64,000 nucleotides of DNA from CAZDWZ01 sp964509425 (GCA_964509425.1 CAZDWZ010000004.1:310001-374000), one strand, 5' to 3'. Positions 36,718-45,739 are shown, numbered from the stretch's first letter. Program-made: numbers and translations. Notes: generated by a model not told the origin, from the letters alone.

Positions 36718-37266
36718 ATGGCCCTGAATTGCACCGGAACATTGAAGAATTTTATGCACGGCCACCTTATGCACTGTTTTCAAGCTCGCTCGACTCGCAC
36801 CTTGGTCAGCCTCCTCTTTGGATTGCTCCTCCTGTCGTTCTCCGGTTGTTCGGAATATTGGTGGCAACGCGGTCAGCCCCCTTCAGTCTCGCAGCTCTTG
36901 GCGCGATCAAGCTCGAACTTCTCGTCTGCCCAGAGCAACTATGGTTCCCAGCGCGGGGATGTGAGTCCGACCTTCAAAGAGATCAATGAGGCGCTCGATC
37001 GGCTTACAGCCCTCGCAACGAAACAAGCACCCGCGAATCTGTCCTCGGGCGATTTCGGAGTTCTGATCTCAAAATTCATTCAGCTCGAAGGCAAATTGTC
37101 CATCGGGTCACGTGCTGCCTATGGAGAGCTCTCCGGACAGCTTCGCGCATTTGCCCAGGATGCATCGACAAACAACTCGATCCCCTATCCTGCGTTCGGA
37201 TTGTTCGCGGTCAGAACAAAGAATTTCCTCGCGAGCGAGCTTTCCGTTCCGTCGCCTGTCTCGTAA
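36718..37266 (+). CDS. Predicted outer-surface or periplasmic lipoprotein
   Basis: Not recognised beyond its export signal. A hydrophobic stretch SLLFGLLLLSFSGC forms a lipoprotein signal with lipobox SFSG/C near residue 44, so the mature protein is about 139 residues, polar and helix-rich. Starts at 36718, 36754 and 36769 are in frame; the later ones (MHGHLMHCF, MHCFQARST) give a more usual signal-peptide length. hemF begins 9 nt after its stop, so the two are probably in one operon, a curious pairing with no known functional reason. Confidence 0.7.
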   Translation: MALNCTGTLKNFMHGHLMHCFQARSTRTLVSLLFGLLLLSFSGCSEYWWQRGQPPSVSQLLARSSSNFSSAQSNYGSQRGDVSPTFKEINEALDRLTALATKQAPANLSSGDFGVLISKFIQLEGKLSIGSRAAYGELSGQLRAFAQDASTNNSIPYPAFGLFAVRTKNFLASELSVPSPVS

Positions 37267-37275
37267 GCGATCGCG

Positions 37276-38217
37276 ATGCGAGAGAATTGCGCAGAGCTCT
37301 TCGCTTCAGTTCAAGACCGCATCTGTGCTGCGCTTGAAGAAGTCGATGAAACGGGACGCTTTCATCAAGACGTTTGGGATCGCAGCTCGTCCCCTTCTTC
37401 GGGCCGGATCACGAAGCCTGGTATCGGGAGCGGCGGGGGGAAAACACGCGTCCTCGAAGGCGGCCGTGTCTTCGAAAAAGCAGGGGTAAACTTCAGTCGG
37501 GTTGAGGGTCTTCTCCCTCCTGAGATGTCACTGGCACTCCTCCAGGAGAAGAAAGAGACGCCGTTTTTTGCCACCGGAATTTCAATCGTCGTTCACCCGC
37601 TTTCGCCTCACGTGCCGACGACTCACGCGAACTATCGATATTTTGAAAGTGGAGAGAAATCTTGGTTCGGTGGTGGTGCGGATCTCACGCCCTACATTCT
37701 CAAGAAAGAAGACGCGACGCATTTCCACCTCACGTATAAAAACATCCTCGATGATTTCAACACCGCCTTTTATCCGGCCTTCAAGAAGCACTGCGATGAA
37801 TACTTCTATATCCCGCACCGGAATGAGACTCGAGGAGTCGGGGGAATCTTTTTTGACTACGTTGGCCGGGACGACGCGAGTTTGATCACTTCGTTTTATC
37901 CCGCAGTCAGCAGATTGGCACCGGCATTCCTCGCAGCGTATCTGCCGATCGTCGAACGAAACAAAAACCTCACGTGGACCGCCGAAGAGAAGAAATTTCA
38001 GCTTCAACGACGTGGTCGATACGTCGAATTCAATCTTACCTATGACCGCGGAACCCATTTCGGCCTGCAAACAGGCGGAAGAATCGAGTCGATTCTGATG
38101 TCGCTTCCTCCGGAAGTCCGATGGGATTACGACGTAAAAACTTTGCCGGAAACGCCGGAAGCAGAGCTCCTCGAAGTGCTCCAGAACCCGAGAGAATGGG
38201 CTTCGCTTGTGCTGTGA
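37276..38217 (+). CDS. hemF: Oxygen-dependent coproporphyrinogen III oxidase
   Basis: Heme synthesis: oxidative decarboxylation of coproporphyrinogen III to protoporphyrinogen IX using O2, in the cytoplasm. Very well conserved: HPLSPHVPTTHANYRYF, WFGGGADLTPY, HRNETRGVGGIFFDY, GRYVEFNLTYDRGTHFGLQTGGRIESILMS is the last long block. At 313 residues it is full length. It shows that the organism can make heme aerobically. It sits directly behind the lipoprotein gene. Confidence 0.97.
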   Translation: MRENCAELFASVQDRICAALEEVDETGRFHQDVWDRSSSPSSGRITKPGIGSGGGKTRVLEGGRVFEKAGVNFSRVEGLLPPEMSLALLQEKKETPFFATGISIVVHPLSPHVPTTHANYRYFESGEKSWFGGGADLTPYILKKEDATHFHLTYKNILDDFNTAFYPAFKKHCDEYFYIPHRNETRGVGGIFFDYVGRDDASLITSFYPAVSRLAPAFLAAYLPIVERNKNLTWTAEEKKFQLQRRGRYVEFNLTYDRGTHFGLQTGGRIESILMSLPPEVRWDYDVKTLPETPEAELLEVLQNPREWASLVL

Positions 38218-38358
38218 CTGCCACCGTAAATGGTGTGCGAAGCTCGATTTGGTTGGTTATTTTCCTGACGAACCACCGAAGGAAGGGAACGCGGCATTTA
38301 AGATTTCCTTCGAAGAATGCGATGAAGGTCTGATATACTCCTGGATAGGAGCAAATTC

Positions 38359-38814
38359 ATGAAAAACGCTGAAATCGCGAGAGTCCTCAAAGAAGACAAA
38401 TGGTCGCTGACCAAGGGCGAATACGAAGGAAAGCCCGTCATGGTGCGCTATCGGGAGCCGCTTCTTACCATTTCCGATATCAGCGGTTACGATCAGCTCC
38501 TTCGGATTGTCTGGCCCTACGGTGGAGAGGAGGAATCCGGCATGCCGTCCGACCGGGACCTCACCAAGCTTGACGAGTTTGAGGAGCATCTGTGCGAAGC
38601 GCTGGAGAAGGACGGAAAAGCGATATGCGGCGCGGTGATCACAACGTGGGGATACCGTGAGTGGGTGTTCTACACCGGCGATTTTGAGGAGTGTAACGAA
38701 CGGATATCCAAAATTCCGCAGCAACGCTCACCATATCCGATCGAGCTTGAAGCCGAGCACGACGAAGAGTGGCATTACCTCCGCGAGAATATTTTGGCCG
38801 GGATGAATACCTAG
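38359..38814 (+). CDS. DUF695-like hypothetical protein
   Basis: 151 residues, cytoplasmic. The layout (MVRYREPLLTISDISGYDQLLRIVWPY, DEFEEHLCEALEKDGKAICGAVITTWGYREWVFYTGDF, then a short helical end) resembles DUF695/DUF6348-type proteins, in which an N-terminal part handles an unknown ligand. I recognise the pattern but not a function. A ribosome site (GGATAGGAG) is close before the ATG at 38359. It stands alone between hemF and convergent mglA. Confidence 0.6.
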   Translation: MKNAEIARVLKEDKWSLTKGEYEGKPVMVRYREPLLTISDISGYDQLLRIVWPYGGEEESGMPSDRDLTKLDEFEEHLCEALEKDGKAICGAVITTWGYREWVFYTGDFEECNERISKIPQQRSPYPIELEAEHDEEWHYLRENILAGMNT

Positions 38815-38849
38815 CCCATCAGCGAGCTTATTCTCGGGCTCTTGTCTCG

Positions 38850-39434
38850 CTAGACCATCTTTGAAACGCGCTGCACGACAAGCTCGATGCAGGATTTCAA
38901 GCTCTCAAAAACCCCTACCCCTTTTACGGCGACGGCCTCGAAATCAGGTGCGTTGAACCGGTTCAGAGTCTTCCGCAAATATTCGACTGGCGCGGCGCCC
39001 GGGAGGTCACGCTTGTTGTATTGTAAGATGATCGGGAACTGCTCAACCTGGAGCTTAGACTCTCGGAGGTTCTTTACGAGATCGATCAACGTGAACAGGT
39101 TGTCGCGCATGCGCGCTGGATCTGAGTCCGCGACGTAAATGATCCCGTCAACGCCGTTTAGGATGATCTTCCGGCTCATTGCATACATGTCCTGGCCGGG
39201 AACGGTATACAGGTTGAACTTCGGAGTGAGGTTTTTGATCTTCCCAACTTCGAACTGCATGAAGTCAAAAAAGATCGTCCGATCCTCCTTCGTCTTGAGA
39301 TTCAAGATGTCGCTCCGGAGGGACGGATCGATATTCGCATGAGCCCATTCGAGATTCGTCGTTTTCCCCGAGAATCCCGGCCCGTAGTAGACGATCTTCA
39401 AATCTATCTGATTTAGACCGTAATTGATAAACAC
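38850..39434 (-). CDS. mglA: MglA-family small Ras-like GTPase
   Basis: Polarity GTPase. P-loop YYGPGFSGKTTNLEW at residues 14-28, switch region with KTKEDRTIFFDF, TVPGQDMYAMSRKIIL (the PGQ of the G3 motif), IYVADSDP (where Ras has the DxxG downstream segment), and G4 NKRDLP. The 194 residues and the N-terminus (MFINYGLNQIDLKIVYYGPG) match MglA of Myxococcus-type bacteria, where MglA-GTP marks the leading pole and drives gliding and type IV pilus motility. Next on the same strand is a roadblock/LC7 protein, its usual regulator type, 41 bp upstream. Confidence 0.95.
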   Translation of the reverse strand: MFINYGLNQIDLKIVYYGPGFSGKTTNLEWAHANIDPSLRSDILNLKTKEDRTIFFDFMQFEVGKIKNLTPKFNLYTVPGQDMYAMSRKIILNGVDGIIYVADSDPARMRDNLFTLIDLVKNLRESKLQVEQFPIILQYNKRDLPGAAPVEYLRKTLNRFNAPDFEAVAVKGVGVFESLKSCIELVVQRVSKMV

Positions 39435-39475
39435 GGCAGCCCCCCCTGTGTTCCCACTCTATTCTGTCTTCCCAC

Positions 39476-40006
39476 TCATTTCTTTCCGAAGAGCACAGAA
39501 TCGAGTCGCGACGAGAGTTCGTCTTGAAATCCGTCCGATTCTACCTCTTTCTTTGCAATTTCAACCATCTCATCCCCAGCTTCCGACTCCTGGTAGAGTG
39601 CGGTGTGGAGTTGCTCAATGATCTTGCTGAGCAGCACTCGCACCATTCCGACCGTGGTGTTCTCGGCAAACACGACGGCCAGCAGGAAGTTGTCGTCCAA
39701 AGGGCTCACATAAAAGCCGCGACTCTTTCCTTCGAGGAATTGTGATTGAAATTTCCCTTGTTCGCCGCAAAGTCTGGCGATTTCTCCGGTCGCGGCAAGA
39801 TTTCCGGCAGCAAGAGCTGAGAGAAGCCCGGCGCTGCTGCCGTCCATGGTGCCGCAGTGAGAAACGAGCATGCCGCTCGCATCGGCAAGAACGATGGCCG
39901 GGCACTTCGTCTTCTGATAGAAGCTACGAAGGACGCCCCCTGCATCTTCAAATTGCTTTCGGGAAAGGAAAACCTTTTTGGTCCCGTCTGCGAGAAGCTC
40001 CGCCAT
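39476..40006 (-). CDS. Roadblock/LC7-domain protein (MglB-like)
   Basis: 176 residues from ATG 40006 (MAELLADGTKK), preceded by GAGTGGG; the longer open frame to 40081 adds Gly/Pro-rich residues without support. Roadblock fold: AIVLADASGMLVSHCGTMDGSSAGLLSALAAGNLAA, then FYVSPLDDNFLLAVVFAENT and VRVLLSKIIEQLHTALY. In Myxococcus MglB, the same fold, is the GAP of MglA, but roadblock proteins also serve other GTPases. The gene is upstream of mglA on the same strand and probably forms a two-gene operon. A C-terminal helical tail of about 35 residues is extra. Confidence 0.85.
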   Translation of the reverse strand: MAELLADGTKKVFLSRKQFEDAGGVLRSFYQKTKCPAIVLADASGMLVSHCGTMDGSSAGLLSALAAGNLAATGEIARLCGEQGKFQSQFLEGKSRGFYVSPLDDNFLLAVVFAENTTVGMVRVLLSKIIEQLHTALYQESEAGDEMVEIAKKEVESDGFQDELSSRLDSVLFGKK

Positions 40007-40218
40007 GCACCCACTCTTATTTATCCCGCTGCCTAGTCCACGCGCGGGTACCTTGCCCACTCCAGGGGTAGAGGATTCCAATACCGCAGAAAGCTCCGCC
40101 CAGCCGTGATCCGAAAATAACGCTTCTCCTATAGATGTTTAGAAATTCAGATCGACTCAGCGGATCTTTTCCACTCGACGAGGAATCTAACAATCAGTCG
40201 CTTGCAAGTAGGTAAAAG

Positions 40219-40911
40219 ATGTCCAGAGTTTTAATTGTCGACAATCACGATAGGTTTCTCTCGGGTCTCACCCAAACCCTTAAAAAGGTCGGGATGGAAG
40301 TTCTCGAGGCGCCTTGCGTGGTCTCCGGTCTCGAATATGCCAAGCGGCACACGCCCGATCTGCTCGTTACCGCAGAAGAGTTCCACGGCTTGGATGTGAT
40401 AGATTTCCTGGAATGTCGGCGTGCGGATACGATGATTACCGACATTCCGACGCTTGTTATCAGCCCAAACGCAAGGCGGAAGCTCGAGTGTTTCAAGCTC
40501 GGGTGTGATGATTTCATCACCCTTCCCGCCGACGATGCCGAGATCTTCTTCCGAATCTGCGCCATCCTCCGACGTGTCAGCTCACGCGGACTAAGCGGGC
40601 AGTTCAGCGATGTGAGTCTGGTTGATCTCATACAGATGCTGACCTCCGCAAAGCGGAATGGCGTTCTGGAAGTGGAATTCTCCAACATCAGCGGAGTTCT
40701 CTACTTTCAGGAGGGGCAGCTCTGCCACGCGGTCGTGGGCGATCTCATTGGAGAGGATGCTCTCCTTGATGCCATCCGGCATTCACAGAAAGGTGGGACG
40801 TTCAGCTTCTCAGTAGAAGAGAACCTTGACACTGAAGTCACGATCCAGAAGCGAACAGACCATCTCCTCCTCTTCCTTGCAAACACGCTCGACGAGGAAA
40901 AGGGGAAATAG
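40219..40911 (+). CDS. Pseudo-receiver plus DUF4388 protein
   Basis: 230 residues. Residues 1-120 have the CheY fold (RVLIVDNHDRFLSGLTQTL ...). The phosphoacceptor region reads DLLVTAEEFHG, with Ala where the Asp should be, and the conserved Lys of the KP motif is Leu (TLPADD), so normal phosphorylation is unlikely. Residues ~135-225 form a DUF4388/PatA-like domain (FSDVSLVDLIQMLTSAKRNGVLEVEF, GVLYFQEGQLCHAVVGDLIGEDAL). Such proteins are typical of deltaproteobacteria and cyanobacteria, often in motility or developmental signalling. It is divergent from the MglA/LC7 genes with about 210 bp between. Confidence 0.88.
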   Translation: MSRVLIVDNHDRFLSGLTQTLKKVGMEVLEAPCVVSGLEYAKRHTPDLLVTAEEFHGLDVIDFLECRRADTMITDIPTLVISPNARRKLECFKLGCDDFITLPADDAEIFFRICAILRRVSSRGLSGQFSDVSLVDLIQMLTSAKRNGVLEVEFSNISGVLYFQEGQLCHAVVGDLIGEDALLDAIRHSQKGGTFSFSVEENLDTEVTIQKRTDHLLLFLANTLDEEKGK

Positions 40912-41058
40912 CAGTCAACGATTCTGTTCTGTTACTCGGGCAGCAGTTCCGAGAGTTCGGCAATTCCCGAATCCAAGATTCTCGCTCGCGAATCGACGAT
41001 TGAGTAGTCCCTTTTTGCTGACGCAAGTGCTCCGCTCGGCATACGAGTGACCGCCGCT

Positions 41059-41598
41059 TTAAGCGTCAAAAAACGAGATGGGGCCGACGCCGACAACACC
41101 GGGCGAAGGAACTCCGGAGTTTCCTGTAAATCCGCTTCGAGACAAGGAGATCGCACCGAGATCTTGTTCGACGGAAATGGTTCCAACAAGCGCAAAGATA
41201 TCGGTATCGAAGTTCTTTTCGAAGAGGCTGAGCGTGCCTCGATTATTAAGGGCGTTTAGTTGCACTCGGCACTTACCACTCGTCTCGAGCACCCCGTTTA
41301 GCGAAGAGAGCTCCTGTTCCGAAGCTCCGAGGTCGTTTCGTTCCAGAGAGAAGAAGTTTCCACCGAGCCGACGTCCCTGAACGAGCTCATCGAACTCTAA
41401 GCTCGAGGGCAGCGCAACCGATGCGCGGCTGAAGTCCACTCTCGAGAGCCCAACAAACTCAGTGAGATATCGTTGGGCGGATGCTGATTGAAAATTTGCG
41501 GAAAGGAAGGTGAGCAGAAACAGGACAGCGATGAATCTAAGCGCGGGCAAACATTTCAGGGTACTCCTCCGATAGAGATACGAAAACCCGCTCACCAT
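41059..41598 (-). CDS. Hypothetical secreted protein
   Basis: 179 residues, not recognised. Signal peptide LRFIAVLFLLTFLSANFQSASA-QR with cleavage probably near residue 42, leaving about 137 residues rich in Leu, Ser, Gly and hydrophobic beta-type segments (GTLSLFEKNFDTDIFALVG). No Cys pair or enzyme motif. Probably periplasmic or outer-membrane. It is about 147 bp downstream of the Crp-family regulator on the same strand. Confidence 0.5.
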   Translation of the reverse strand: MVSGFSYLYRRSTLKCLPALRFIAVLFLLTFLSANFQSASAQRYLTEFVGLSRVDFSRASVALPSSLEFDELVQGRRLGGNFFSLERNDLGASEQELSSLNGVLETSGKCRVQLNALNNRGTLSLFEKNFDTDIFALVGTISVEQDLGAISLSRSGFTGNSGVPSPGVVGVGPISFFDA

Positions 41599-41745
41599 CC
41601 GAGATTTCGAGTCGCACAGTCTAGCGGGAACCGCGCTAGCCGGAACCAGTCAAGCCGCAACACTCCCCCCCGCAGTGAGTTGAGGTGGTAAACGTCCGGG
41701 CGAAATCTCGTGAATGTCCACATACTGCGGACCCCCGAGCAACGC

Positions 41746-42411
41746 TTACGGAATCTTGTACAGCTCGATGCTTTTGCCTTCGACGAGAATGCAGCGGTCT
41801 TCCTCGAGACCCTTCAAGGCACGAGTAACCATCTCTCGCGATGTTCCGGCAAGGGACGCCAAGTCCTGGTGGGTAGGACGATCATCAATGACGAAAATCT
41901 CCTTTCCGTCCCTCATCTCGCTGCGGGCAATCTTCTTCAACGTCCGCGCGACGCGGCGGTAAACATCATACAGCGCCAGATCACCGATCTTCCCCGTGGC
42001 CTGCCGCAGACGGAGCGCCATCTCCCGTAACATGACTCTCGCGAGACCGGGGTATTGCACGAGATGCTTCTCGAAGTCTTCGACCTGAAGTTCAAAGATT
42101 CTGCACTCCGACACGGAGACAACATTTGCCGATCGCTCCTGCCCGGTGAGAACCGCAATTTCACCGAAGAAATCGCCATCATGAAGAGTCGCCACTACGA
42201 CTTCCTTTCCATCGCGGGATACGAGATTCACCTTCACCTTTCCCTCGGCGATGAACATCATGCACGGGTCTTTGTCGTCCGCGAGCACAATATAACTCCC
42301 TTTTTCGACGTGCCGATCTTTCAGCACGCGGCTCAAATGCTCGAGCTCGACTGCGGGAAGCTCACTAAGGAGAGGGATCTTCTGTAAATCATTAACGGAG
42401 ATCATAGGCAC
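41746..42411 (-). CDS. Crp/Fnr-family transcriptional regulator
   Basis: 221 residues. Cyclic-nucleotide-binding-like domain (about 15-130) with GDFFGEIAVLTGQERSANVV, where Crp has GELG...RSA. That matches the phosphate-binding cassette (FGEIA...RSA), so a cyclic nucleotide could bind. A C-terminal winged helix follows with PTHQDLASLAGTSREMVTRALKGLE, the canonical recognition helix. No Fnr-type N-terminal Cys cluster. Global or stress regulation; target unknown. It is flanked by minus-strand genes without obvious operon links. Confidence 0.9.
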   Translation of the reverse strand: MPMISVNDLQKIPLLSELPAVELEHLSRVLKDRHVEKGSYIVLADDKDPCMMFIAEGKVKVNLVSRDGKEVVVATLHDGDFFGEIAVLTGQERSANVVSVSECRIFELQVEDFEKHLVQYPGLARVMLREMALRLRQATGKIGDLALYDVYRRVARTLKKIARSEMRDGKEIFVIDDRPTHQDLASLAGTSREMVTRALKGLEEDRCILVEGKSIELYKIP

Positions 42412-42506
42412 AGCAATGATGGATACCGTGATGGTGAATACAAGGTCGATGAGTCCTTAACACATCCCCTACTCGGCTGCAGCAGCTTCCCGAGGGTCCT
42501 TTTAAA

Positions 42507-42968
42507 CTATCCGCAACGCGAACAGAAACTCCTCTGTCGACTGAGAAAATCTCTCATCCCCGAGGTTGGAACCTCCCACTCCGAGGGAGGAGTCTCTGCG
42601 TCGCGGTCCATTAGCCGGTCCGGAATTCCTGAAGGAAGCTTGGAAAAGGGTGGTTTGGGGTCGAACCACGACTCGGAACCCGTCTCATACCCTAATAAGT
42701 TCTGCCGAACGTATATCCGTTCACCTTCTCGCCAGAACATCCAAACAAATTGAAAGGCCGACGAGATCATCGCCGCCTTATGGTTTTCGCCGCGAAGCAG
42801 CTCCTCAGCAGCAGAAAGCCAATGCGCTTCGTAGTCTTCGCGATTCCAAACGTGGAGGGATGCGAGAAACTGCTCGGAGAACTCCCCGAGAACAATCCGA
42901 CCCCGCAGAGCAGGAACACCGCCGTCCTGGAGCTCGGGTTTCTCACGAATGAATTGGATGTCGAACAA
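42507..42968 (-). CDS. CdiI_4-like (contact-inhibition immunity-type) protein
   Basis: 153 residues. The order of conserved features recalls CdiI_4 immunity proteins: GRIVLGEFSEQFLASLHVW (fits G-I-xIGDF-E-F), REDYEAHWLSAAEELLRG, KAAMISSAFQFVWMFWREG, then a proline-rich segment and SEWEV near the end. I recognise this from memory and cannot search. If right, it would be an orphan immunity gene, because no CdiA-type toxin or other partner is nearby. Cytoplasmic, no signal. It could also be an unrelated small barrel protein. Confidence 0.5.
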   Translation of the reverse strand: MFDIQFIREKPELQDGGVPALRGRIVLGEFSEQFLASLHVWNREDYEAHWLSAAEELLRGENHKAAMISSAFQFVWMFWREGERIYVRQNLLGYETGSESWFDPKPPFSKLPSGIPDRLMDRDAETPPSEWEVPTSGMRDFLSRQRSFCSRCG

Positions 42969-43042
42969 CTCTTGCTCCTGGGAAAAATTGGACGGAGACG
43001 TGGACGAAAGATCCTATCTCCAGCAGGAAACAACAGGCGCTT

Positions 43043-44416
43043 TTAATTGCCGCTGGCCGCGACGAGCTTATCCTGAATCTGTTTTAGGAGTCCGATATTA
43101 TCCGAATGTCCGGTCATTCGCGCGGTGATCATTCCTCTCAACGGACGACCGATTAAGAAAAGATCACCGAGAATATCCAGAATTTTGTGCCGCACCAGTT
43201 CGTCCGGATAACGAAGTTCCGTATTCACGACGCCCTCGGAACCGATGAGGATGAAATTATCGAGCCGGCCGCCCGCGGCAAGACCAGCTCGCTGCATTCG
43301 CTCTACATCTCTCATAAAGCCGAACGTGCGGGCTCCTGATATCTCCTTCCGGAAGCTCTCCGCGCCGGTGTAATGGAACTCATAATGCTGACGGCCGACC
43401 GGTTGACCATATTGGAGCTCGTACCTGACGATGAGCGATGCCTGAGAGCCCGCAGGAAGCGGTTCGATAACGATCTCTTCTCTGACCCCGTCTTTTTCAG
43501 AAGCCACTTGGCGGAGCACTTCAGGAACTTCGATTTCGAACCAATCGCCGCCCTGCTCCTCGATTCCGATGCTTTCGATGACCGAGCAAAACTCCTGCGC
43601 CGATCCGTCAAAGATGGGAATCTCCCCATTACATTTAACCAGGAGATTCGAAATCCGATAGGTGTGAAACGCCGACAGGAGATGCTCAATCGTCATCGCA
43701 TGCGTAAACCCGTCTCTCACCGTCGTAGCGAGATTCGTAGACTGGACATAATCGACGAACCCCGGAACGGAACGGCTGTCGCCCATTTGTGCAAAATGGA
43801 TTCCGGAATTTGCTGGAAGCGGCTCGAGCACCAGACCGCTTTTCCGGCCAGAATGGAGGCACTGCCCGTAGAGCACCGTGCTTCTCTTGAGCGATCTCTG
43901 TCCGAGATTTTTTCCTGCCCACACTCGGCCAAAGGCGCCGGGGTGGCGAAGCAACGGACCGTCATCCTGACGGGTGGCGACCTGCATCACACTGAAGTGA
44001 CTGTCCAGGGCGCGCGAGAGCGACAGGAGAACGTTATCGATGCCGAGCGGCTTCTCGATGAAATCAAACGCACCGCGCTTTGTGGCTTCGAGCGCGTTTG
44101 AAATCGTCGCATGGCCAGAAATCATGATGACTTCGGTCGACGGAGACAGTTTCTTGATTTGCTGAAGTGTTTCGATCCCGTCCGAACCCGGCATCCAAAT
44201 ATCAAGGAAGACGACCTTCGGGGAGAACTTCTCCACAAGAAGGAGTGCTTCCCGGCCATTACTCGCCGTCACGACGCTGAACCCCTCGTCTTCCAGAACC
44301 CCCTTCAGACTTGAACAAATGCTCTCTTCATCGTCTACGACGAGAACCGGAGATTCGAACGCCGATTCACGGACCGGTGATTCCCCGGAAGCTACTGTGG
44401 ACTGTGCCAAGGCCAT
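43043..44416 (-). CDS. lpxC: Response-regulator receiver fused to LpxC deacetylase
   Basis: 457 residues in one uninterrupted frame. Residues ~20-140 are a complete receiver (VLVVDDEESICSSL, phosphoacceptor Asp in VVFLDIWMPGSDG, Lys in IEKPLG). Residues ~180-450 are LpxC, the Zn deacetylase that commits UDP-acyl-GlcNAc to lipid A: CLHSGRKSGL near the start, the zinc ligands in MTIEHLLSA and RHKILDILGD, and the catalytic His near GHSDN at the end. LpxC alone is ~300 residues, so this is a real fusion. It lies 12 nt downstream of purA on the same strand. The frame is continuous and the linker (about 140-175) is normal, so a sequencing artefact is unlikely. LPS synthesis may be tuned by a sensor kinase. 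Confidence 0.92.
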   Translation of the reverse strand: MALAQSTVASGESPVRESAFESPVLVVDDEESICSSLKGVLEDEGFSVVTASNGREALLLVEKFSPKVVFLDIWMPGSDGIETLQQIKKLSPSTEVIMISGHATISNALEATKRGAFDFIEKPLGIDNVLLSLSRALDSHFSVMQVATRQDDGPLLRHPGAFGRVWAGKNLGQRSLKRSTVLYGQCLHSGRKSGLVLEPLPANSGIHFAQMGDSRSVPGFVDYVQSTNLATTVRDGFTHAMTIEHLLSAFHTYRISNLLVKCNGEIPIFDGSAQEFCSVIESIGIEEQGGDWFEIEVPEVLRQVASEKDGVREEIVIEPLPAGSQASLIVRYELQYGQPVGRQHYEFHYTGAESFRKEISGARTFGFMRDVERMQRAGLAAGGRLDNFILIGSEGVVNTELRYPDELVRHKILDILGDLFLIGRPLRGMITARMTGHSDNIGLLKQIQDKLVAASGN

Positions 44417-44428
44417 ACGAACTCCTTT

Positions 44429-45739
44429 CTATATTCCCGCGAATCCGCGCATTTCTGCATCCAGCACAATTGTCTGTGCGCGGTCCGGTCCGACTGAAAA
44501 GCCAGAGAGTGGGGTTTCAGTCAGTTCTTCAATTCTCTTCAAGAAATTTTTTGCAGCGACTGGCAAGTCATTCAAAGTCCGGACGTCACTTAGATCTTCG
44601 GTCCAACCCGGAAGCTCCTCATACTCGACCTCGACCTTGCCCATCTCGTCAGCCGACACCGGCACGTCATCAAGCACACGACCACCGAGTTTATATTTCA
44701 CCCCGATCTTGAGGGTCTCGACGCCGCTCAGAACATCGAGCTTGGTGACAAACACAGAGCTGATCCCGTTTACTCGCACGGCGCGCCGAGCGCTCACGGC
44801 ATCGAACCAACCACAACGACGAGGCCGGCCCGTTACCGTGCCGAACTCATGTCCTCGCTTCCGCATACGCTCGCCTTCAGAACCCTCGTCTTCGGTCGGG
44901 AATGGTCCGCCTCCGACTCGAGTGCAATAGGCTTTGCAAATTCCGACCACCGAATCCACGTGGCTTGGGCCGAAGCCAGCGCTCACGCAAGCAAAGCCCG
45001 CCAACGTATGGGACGACGTCACGAACGGGTAGGTCCCGTGCAGCACGTCGAGAAGTGATGCTTGGGCGCCTTCGAATACGACGAACTCCTTCTTCTTGAT
45101 TGCCGCGTTCACTTCCAGGCTCACATTGGCCTTGTACGGCTTTAATCGCTCGGCGACACTGAGAAGGTCGCGAAGAAGCTCTTCACATGAAAACTGCTCA
45201 CTCGCCTGTAACACGGAGCGCAGATATTGGTTCTTTTGCTCGACGTTTCGCTGAAGCTTGGTTTTGAGGGTCTTTTCGTCGAAAAGGTCGGCCAATCGAA
45301 TACCGTAACGAGACACGGCATCCTCGTATGCCGGGCCGATTCCCCTCCCCGTGGTTCCTATTTTGCTGTCTCCGAGAAGCGACTCTCGAGCTTGGTCGAT
45401 GGAGATGTGGTACGGCAGGACGAGGTTTACTTCGCCCGCAACCCCCAAACGTTTTGGAGTAACCTTGATTCCGAGGTCATGCAGCGTGTCGATCTCCCCG
45501 ATGAGTGAATGCGGGTCCACGACAACTCCCCCGGCGAGGAGGCAGCGGGTGTCCTCACGGAGCATTCCGGAAGGAATGAGACGGAGAGCGAATTTTTGTC
45601 CTCCAGCAACGACGGTGTGTCCGGCGTTATTTCCGCCTTGAAAGCGGACGACGAGGCTGGCTTTCTCAGTGAGGTAATCGACGACCTTCCCCTTCCCCTC
45701 ATCTCCCCACTGAACACCGACTATGATGACAACTGGCAT
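44429..45739 (-). CDS. purA: Adenylosuccinate synthetase
   Basis: IMP + Asp + GTP to adenylosuccinate, first step to AMP. ATG 45739 matches the family start (MPVVIIVGVQWGDEGKGKVV); an AAAGGA site precedes it. Catalytic Asp in GDEGKGK, His in GGNNAGHTV, the GTP loop, and STGVGAG-type middle region (GTTGRGIGPAYEDAVSR) are present, and YKLGGRVLDDVP and the C-terminal LPVAAKNFLKRIEELTETP fit. 436 residues, normal. The receiver-LpxC gene follows after 12 nt, probably one transcript. Upstream to the ferredoxin gene lie about 300 bp without a gene. Confidence 0.97.
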   Translation of the reverse strand: MPVVIIVGVQWGDEGKGKVVDYLTEKASLVVRFQGGNNAGHTVVAGGQKFALRLIPSGMLREDTRCLLAGGVVVDPHSLIGEIDTLHDLGIKVTPKRLGVAGEVNLVLPYHISIDQARESLLGDSKIGTTGRGIGPAYEDAVSRYGIRLADLFDEKTLKTKLQRNVEQKNQYLRSVLQASEQFSCEELLRDLLSVAERLKPYKANVSLEVNAAIKKKEFVVFEGAQASLLDVLHGTYPFVTSSHTLAGFACVSAGFGPSHVDSVVGICKAYCTRVGGGPFPTEDEGSEGERMRKRGHEFGTVTGRPRRCGWFDAVSARRAVRVNGISSVFVTKLDVLSGVETLKIGVKYKLGGRVLDDVPVSADEMGKVEVEYEELPGWTEDLSDVRTLNDLPVAAKNFLKRIEELTETPLSGFSVGPDRAQTIVLDAEMRGFAGI

